Of a stretch of 7,238 nt of DNA, positions 5,087-7,238 are shown piece by piece. Numbering within the stretch: the first letter of the stretch is position 1; every line of letters starts with the position of its first letter. The notes beneath the pieces were generated by a model. That model saw only the letters and a list, made by a program, of their open reading frames with translations, ran no database searches and was not told the origin of the DNA. The stretch spans positions 503,780 through 511,017 of the forward strand of contig NZ_GG700752.1 of NCBI RefSeq assembly GCF_000160855.1. Reading direction: 5' to 3'. Both the position numbers and the translations under genes were made by a program. Origin of the DNA: Lactobacillus helveticus DSM 20075 = CGMCC 1.1877. Its GTDB lineage: Bacteria > Bacillota > Bacilli > Lactobacillales > Lactobacillaceae.

Positions 5087-5120
5087 AAGCAGTTTCTTTT
5101 TAGAAACTGCTTTTTGTTTT
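5087..5120 (+). terminator. Terminator of the micropeptide operon
   Basis: AAGCAGTTTC (5087-5096) and GAAACTGCTT (5103-5112) form a perfect 10-bp stem with a 6-nt loop, followed by TTTGTTTTG. It closes the run of micropeptides and supports that the region is one transcript. Confidence 0.85.
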
Positions 5121-5185
5121 GTAATCAAAAGTTGAAAGAAATACAAGATTAAACGAAAATAACTAATAAAGCGGTACTTTTTGTA

Positions 5186-5212
5186 ATGCAACTTAATTTA
5201 GTTGCATTTTTT
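5186..5212 (+). terminator. Second terminator before the partition operon
   Basis: ATGCAACT (5186-5193) and AGTTGCAT (5200-5207) form an 8-bp stem with a 6-nt loop; T at 5207-5212 completes the U-tail. The 66 bases between it and the preceding terminator hold no gene I can see, so it is probably a backup insulating the partition operon. Confidence 0.75.
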
Positions 5213-5225
5213 GTGATTCTGTTTA

Positions 5226-5263
5226 TTTACAAATAGCATGTAATGTGGTATTCTGTATATACA
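5226..5263 (+). promoter_or_regulatory. Promoter and palindrome before parM-like gene
   Basis: TTTACA (5226-5231) and TATTCT (5249-5254) lie 17 nt apart; start near 5261. The 10-bp palindrome TGTATATACA (5254-5263) overlaps the end of the -10 box and the start point, a natural place for the ParR-like protein to bind and repress. Short words TGTAATG (5182, 5239) and TAATGCAA (5184, 5269) recur around it and could be part of a centromere-like site, but I see no regular array. Confidence 0.5.
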
Positions 5264-5293
5264 CAAAATAATGCAATACAAGGAGAGTGCTTT

Positions 5294-6343
5294 ATGGATA
5301 TTTTTAGCTTAGATTTAGGAAACAAGCAGACAAAATTAAAAAGCAGCAAAGCTGAATATGTACTGCCTTCAAGATATTTAAACCAAGCAGACATGCCGAT
5401 GTCGGTTGGCAATTCTACAATGAATAATGACCTACACACTTATTCAGTCCCTTTTAGCGACGATAAGTACGTATGGGGTCGAGATATTGACCGACTTCAC
5501 CTTGACGAATATTTAGCGGATACAATCATGTATGGTGCTCGATACAATAGTGAAGCATTTAAATTACTAGCCAATTTTGCGCTGGGATTATTAGCAAGTG
5601 ATTTCAAAGCGGCTAAAGATCAAGTTTTAGAAGTAGTCGTCACTGCCGGACTTCCAACTGGAGATTACGCTGACCAAGGACAATTAAAAGCTTTATTAAA
5701 AGTCCTAGAGGGCCAACATCAAGTTACTATTGACGATAAAATTGTGACGGTAAGAGTTCGTAAAGTCTATATTTTGCCCCAACCAATTGGCACTTTATAT
5801 AACGAGTTACTAGATGATGAAGGCTTTATCCAGAATAAAAATCTATTAGACGAAAAAGTCGGCATTGTTGACGTAGGTGGTGGAACAATACTAATTGATA
5901 CGATTTTAAACTTTGAACTAAGTGGCAAAAACCGCCATCAATTTAATACCGGCGTAAATGATCTATATGAAGCCATTGCCAACGGGATTAACGGCGATAC
6001 TAGCCTTTATCAATTAGAAAAAGATTTACGAAAGGGAAATCAGCAACATCATTGGAGCTACCGATTTTCTAAAAATCGTCAAGATGATATTACTGATTTG
6101 GTTTGCAAGGAAATTGACCGATTTACCCGGCGCCTAGTTGCTAATGTAACTTCAACGTTAAAGAACCTTAATAGTATTGATACTTTGTTCTTTACCGGTG
6201 GTGGTGCCAATTTGCTTAACCAAAAAATCTTGAATACTACTTTCACTAACGCAGTTATTGTTAAAAATACAGAAGTTGCTAATGTTAACGGCTTTTATAA
6301 GTACGGATTAAGTCAACAAGCTAAAAACGAAGGGGGCAAGTAA
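5294..6343 (+). CDS. ParM/StbA-like actin-type plasmid partition ATPase
   Basis: A 349-residue protein of the actin/Hsp70 ATPase fold that in plasmids forms filaments pushing or pulling plasmid copies apart. Visible motifs in order: phosphate-1 loop FSLDLGNKQ (4-12), connect-1 region QPIGTLYNEL (163-172), phosphate-2 loop VGIVDVGGGT (189-198), and adenosine motif LFFTGGGAN (299-307 approximately). Length is close to ParM and Alp7A relatives. I start it at 5294, because AAGGAGAG (5280-5287) lies just ahead; an in-frame ATG at 5243 would place the promoter -10 and palindrome inside the gene and lacks a ribosome site. The parR-like gene follows after 2 nt, so the two form an operon. The repA-like gene downstream supports a plasmid core. 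Confidence 0.88.
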   Translation: MDIFSLDLGNKQTKLKSSKAEYVLPSRYLNQADMPMSVGNSTMNNDLHTYSVPFSDDKYVWGRDIDRLHLDEYLADTIMYGARYNSEAFKLLANFALGLLASDFKAAKDQVLEVVVTAGLPTGDYADQGQLKALLKVLEGQHQVTIDDKIVTVRVRKVYILPQPIGTLYNELLDDEGFIQNKNLLDEKVGIVDVGGGTILIDTILNFELSGKNRHQFNTGVNDLYEAIANGINGDTSLYQLEKDLRKGNQQHHWSYRFSKNRQDDITDLVCKEIDRFTRRLVANVTSTLKNLNSIDTLFFTGGGANLLNQKILNTTFTNAVIVKNTEVANVNGFYKYGLSQQAKNEGGK

Positions 6344-6345
6344 TC

Positions 6346-6621
6346 ATGGGAAAAGTTAAAACCTTGAACGTCCGTCTAAATCCCGAGAAAATTGTCGACA
6401 AAGAAATCCTTGATTACTTTGATAAATCATTAATTCCTAAAACCACACTTGTTAAAACCGCTTTAATCCACGAAATTGAACGGTTAAAGGCTCAAGGTGA
6501 TCCTTATGTTAAAGATGAATTAAAAGCTCCAGAAGCACCTAAAAATAGCACAGAATCACCATCTGATTCCAAAGAACGCTTGCAAGGAGGATTTAATGCC
6601 TTTTCAGACAATGATATTTAG
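6346..6621 (+). CDS. ParR-like partition adaptor, ribbon-helix-helix type
   Basis: A 91-residue basic-to-acidic protein directly behind the parM-like gene, with AGGGGG (6331-6336) 9 nt before the ATG, inside the end of parM. Residues about 3-13 (KVKTLNVRLNP) look like the DNA-contacting beta strand, followed by helix EKIVDKEILDYFDKS and helix TTLVKTALIHEIERLKAQG, the ribbon-helix-helix order of CopG/ParR proteins. The tail from about 52 is rich in Pro, Ser, Glu and Asp and probably disordered; in ParR the C-terminal end binds the ParM filament. Expected role: bind centromere repeats, link the plasmid to the filament and repress the operon, probably at the palindrome at 5254-5263. The fold assignment rests on pattern, not alignment. 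Confidence 0.75.
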   Translation: MGKVKTLNVRLNPEKIVDKEILDYFDKSLIPKTTLVKTALIHEIERLKAQGDPYVKDELKAPEAPKNSTESPSDSKERLQGGFNAFSDNDI

Positions 6622-6636
6622 AAAGAGGGCCTTGTT

Positions 6637-6705
6637 ATGGAAATTATACAAAACCAAATAAAGTTGCCGCTAGGTAAGCGCTATGCTAGACTAAGATTAA
6701 TTTAA
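6637..6705 (+). CDS. Possible third gene of the partition operon, 22 residues
   Basis: A short open frame beginning MEIIQNQIKLPLG and ending RYARLRLI, basic in its second half (KR, R, R). AAAGAGGG (6622-6629) lies 7 nt before the ATG, a good ribosome site only 1 nt behind the parR-like stop codon. Tight spacing and ribosome site favour translation. I do not recognise it. It could be a real small protein, or merely a leader in front of the hairpin cluster. Confidence 0.4.
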   Translation: MEIIQNQIKLPLGKRYARLRLI

Positions 6706-6725
6706 CAACCAAATGAAGAGATCAA

Positions 6726-6778
6726 GCTAAACTAAAAAGATCCCCAGTTCACGAAGAACCAGGGACCTTTGGTTTAGC
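6726..6778. repeat. Long imperfect inverted repeat 1
   Basis: GCTAAAC (6726-6732) pairs with GTTTAGC (6772-6778); inside, AAAG/CTTT, TCCC/GGGA and GTTC/GAAC continue the stem with small mismatches up to a 5-nt loop at 6751-6755. No T run follows, so it is not a simple terminator. Confidence 0.8.
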
Positions 6779-6801
6779 AAGTAGCTATCAGACAGCTACT
6801 T
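6779..6801. repeat. Inverted repeat 2
   Basis: AAGTAGCT (6779-6786) and AGCTACTT (6794-6801) form a perfect 8-bp stem, starting directly at the end of inverted repeat 1. The left arm plus one base, AAGTAGCTA, recurs at 6934-6942 in the next terminator stem. Confidence 0.75.
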
Positions 6802-6804
6802 AGA

Positions 6805-6842
6805 TTCAGTCGATTTTCACCGGCAAGTTAAAATCGACTGAA
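6805..6842. repeat. 13-bp perfect inverted repeat 3
   Basis: TTCAGTCGATTTT (6805-6817) and AAAATCGACTGAA (6830-6842) are perfect arms around a 12-nt loop (CACCGGCAAGTT). Third hairpin in a row within 117 bases and again without a U-tail. Possible roles: centromere, single-strand origin or other replication signal, or an RNA-stabilising 3' end of the partition transcript. Confidence 0.8.
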
Positions 6843-6844
6843 CA

Positions 6845-6873
6845 TTGTTACTAATTTGTAGGTTAATTATACC
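6845..6873 (+). promoter_or_regulatory. Candidate promoter toward repA
   Basis: TTGTTA (6845-6850) and TATACC (6868-6873) are spaced by 17 nt, each 4 of 6 to consensus. A transcript from here would meet the terminator at 6928-6966 before reaching repA, so it would produce a short RNA or be subject to attenuation. Confidence 0.4.
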
Positions 6874-6927
6874 GCAAACCAGTCCCCAAGGACAAGTTAA
6901 GGATAGTTAAAAACAAATTGAAGTCAA

Positions 6928-6967
6928 TGGACTAAGTAGCTAACTGAAGCTATTTAGTCCATTTTTG
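6928..6967 (+). terminator. Strong terminator upstream of repA leader
   Basis: TGGACTAAGTAGCT (6928-6941) and AGCTATTTAGTCCA (6948-6961) form a 14-bp stem with a single G-U pair and a 6-nt loop, followed by TTTTTG. It would end transcripts of the partition operon and any RNA started at 6845-6873. Confidence 0.85.
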
Positions 6968-6980
6968 TTGTTAGAAATTT

Positions 6981-7003
6981 AAAAAAGTTGCCGACTGGGC
7001 AAC
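6981..7003 (-). terminator. Terminator of the antisense RNA
   Basis: On the - strand GTTGCC (7003-6998) and GGCAAC (6992-6987) form a 6-bp stem with a 5-nt loop, followed directly by six T (6986-6981). Confidence 0.7.
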
Positions 7004-7066
7004 CCAGAATAGACACATGCTGATGAATTTGCAAAGCCTCACCGCTAAATGAATGCTTTGTAATTC
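6981..7066 (-). ncRNA. Candidate antisense copy-control RNA, about 86 nt
   Basis: On the - strand an extended -10 box (TGGTATGCT; box at 7078-7073) with TTGTTT (7100-7095) 16 nt upstream would start RNA near 7066. GTTGCC/GGCAAC (7003-6987) followed by six T (6986-6981) ends it. The RNA lies wholly within the repA leader and folds into two hairpins: CAAAGC/GCTTTG (7060-7032), whose loop contains UUAG fitting the U-turn pattern YUNR of antisense RNAs, and the terminator stem. Staphylococcal RepA_N plasmids such as pSK41 are controlled by an RNA of this kind and size; the link here is by position and structure. Confidence 0.55.
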
Positions 7067-7115
7067 AGTTAAAGCATACCAGATTTGTATTTTAAAACAA
7101 GTCAGATGTTTTAGC
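7032..7115 (+). promoter_or_regulatory. Structured repA leader, attenuator-like
   Basis: Sense RNA can form CAAAGC/GCTTTG (7032-7060) and a long hairpin in which GTTAAAGCAT (7068-7077) pairs with ATGTTTTAGC (7106-7115) and GATTTGT (7082-7088) with ACAAGTC (7097-7103). Competing pairs exist, such as GCTTT (7055) with AAAGC (7071) and AGTTGC (6986-6991) with GCAACT (7114-7119). This is the layout expected if antisense RNA binding at 6981-7066 switches the fold near the repA ribosome site (7150-7157). Confidence 0.5.
7073..7100 (-). promoter_or_regulatory. Promoter of the antisense RNA
   Basis: TTGTTT (complement of 7095-7100), 16 nt spacer, TATGCT (complement of 7073-7078) preceded by TG one base upstream. 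The -35 box is weak, but the extended -10 compensates. Confidence 0.5.
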
Positions 7116-7165
7116 AACTCTCTTTTAAGACAGCATGGGTCGAGTATAGAAAGGGAGTTTTTATT

Positions 7166-7238
7166 ATGACAAAATCAACTAATTTCAATTTTATTGAGTC
7201 GGAAAAAGCTTATGCAACTCGTTTTTTCCAATTCCCAC
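7166..7238 (+). CDS. repA: Start of repA-like RepA_N replication initiator (cut by window end)
   Basis: The first 24 codons are present and the frame is open at the window edge. AAAGGGAG (7150-7157) lies 8 nt before the ATG. The start MTKSTNFNFIES leads into YATRFFQFP, and RepA_N initiators typically carry a near-N-terminal Tyr/Phe-Phe-Gln-Phe/Leu-Pro segment at the start of their winged-helix domain. The protein would bind its origin, often located within the gene in this family, and start theta replication. The long structured leader, the opposite antisense RNA and the partition operon upstream all fit. With only 24 residues the family call is tentative; the rest of the gene would settle it. 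Confidence 0.65.
   Translation, partial: MTKSTNFNFIESEKAYATRFFQFP

Noticed and set aside
5243..5293. An upstream in-frame start for the parM-like gene
   Set aside because: It would put the promoter -10 box and palindrome inside the gene. The phosphate-1 motif expected close to the N-terminus follows directly after ATG 5294, which has a strong ribosome site.
6726..6842. CRISPR array or iterons
   Set aside because: The repeats are inverted hairpins of different sequence, not spaced direct repeats; no regular array exists in the window.

Overview
The window looks like the replication and accessory region of a plasmid from a lactobacillus or close relative. It is AT-rich, has AAGGAG-type ribosome sites and A/T-rich promoters, and carries an actin-type partition operon (parM/parR-like). 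The last 73 bases read as the start of a RepA_N-type replication initiator. No database search was possible, so family names rest on motifs, size and context.

Layout. 86-888: a two-gene operon, an XRE repressor and an ImmA/IrrE-type HExxH metallopeptidase, overlapping by 23 nt and closed by a terminator. 889-2040: about 1.1 kb without convincing protein genes. Its first part (about 897-1570) is almost devoid of G on the + strand and ends, read on the - strand, at an intrinsic terminator, so it is best explained as a large C-poor noncoding RNA on the - strand (ROOL/GOLLD-like is my guess). Its second part (1571-2000) is full of inverted repeats and may be a decayed IS200/IS605-type end. 2091-2218: a promoter-terminator pair that could make a small RNA of about 90 nt. 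2234-2386: the decayed C-terminal tail of a second MFS transporter, directly behind the intact one.

2395-5120 is the most interesting block. An MFS transporter gene (- strand) diverges from an Rgg/GadR/MutR-type regulator (+). Behind the regulator lies a run of four tiny open reading frames (15-33 residues), most with a good ribosome site, ended by a strong terminator. An identical 17-base element sits at the regulator's own start and in a 14-bp-arm inverted repeat just before the micropeptide promoter. This suggests a self-contained peptide-sensing or peptide-producing circuit: regulator, short peptides and exporter under one operator.

5186-7238 is the plasmid core. It holds parM-like and parR-like genes with a palindrome over their promoter, a third 22-residue open frame, and three consecutive hairpins without U-tails. 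A terminator and a highly structured repA leader follow. Opposite the leader lies a promoter-terminator pair that would make an antisense RNA of about 86 nt, the classic copy-control arrangement of RepA_N plasmids.
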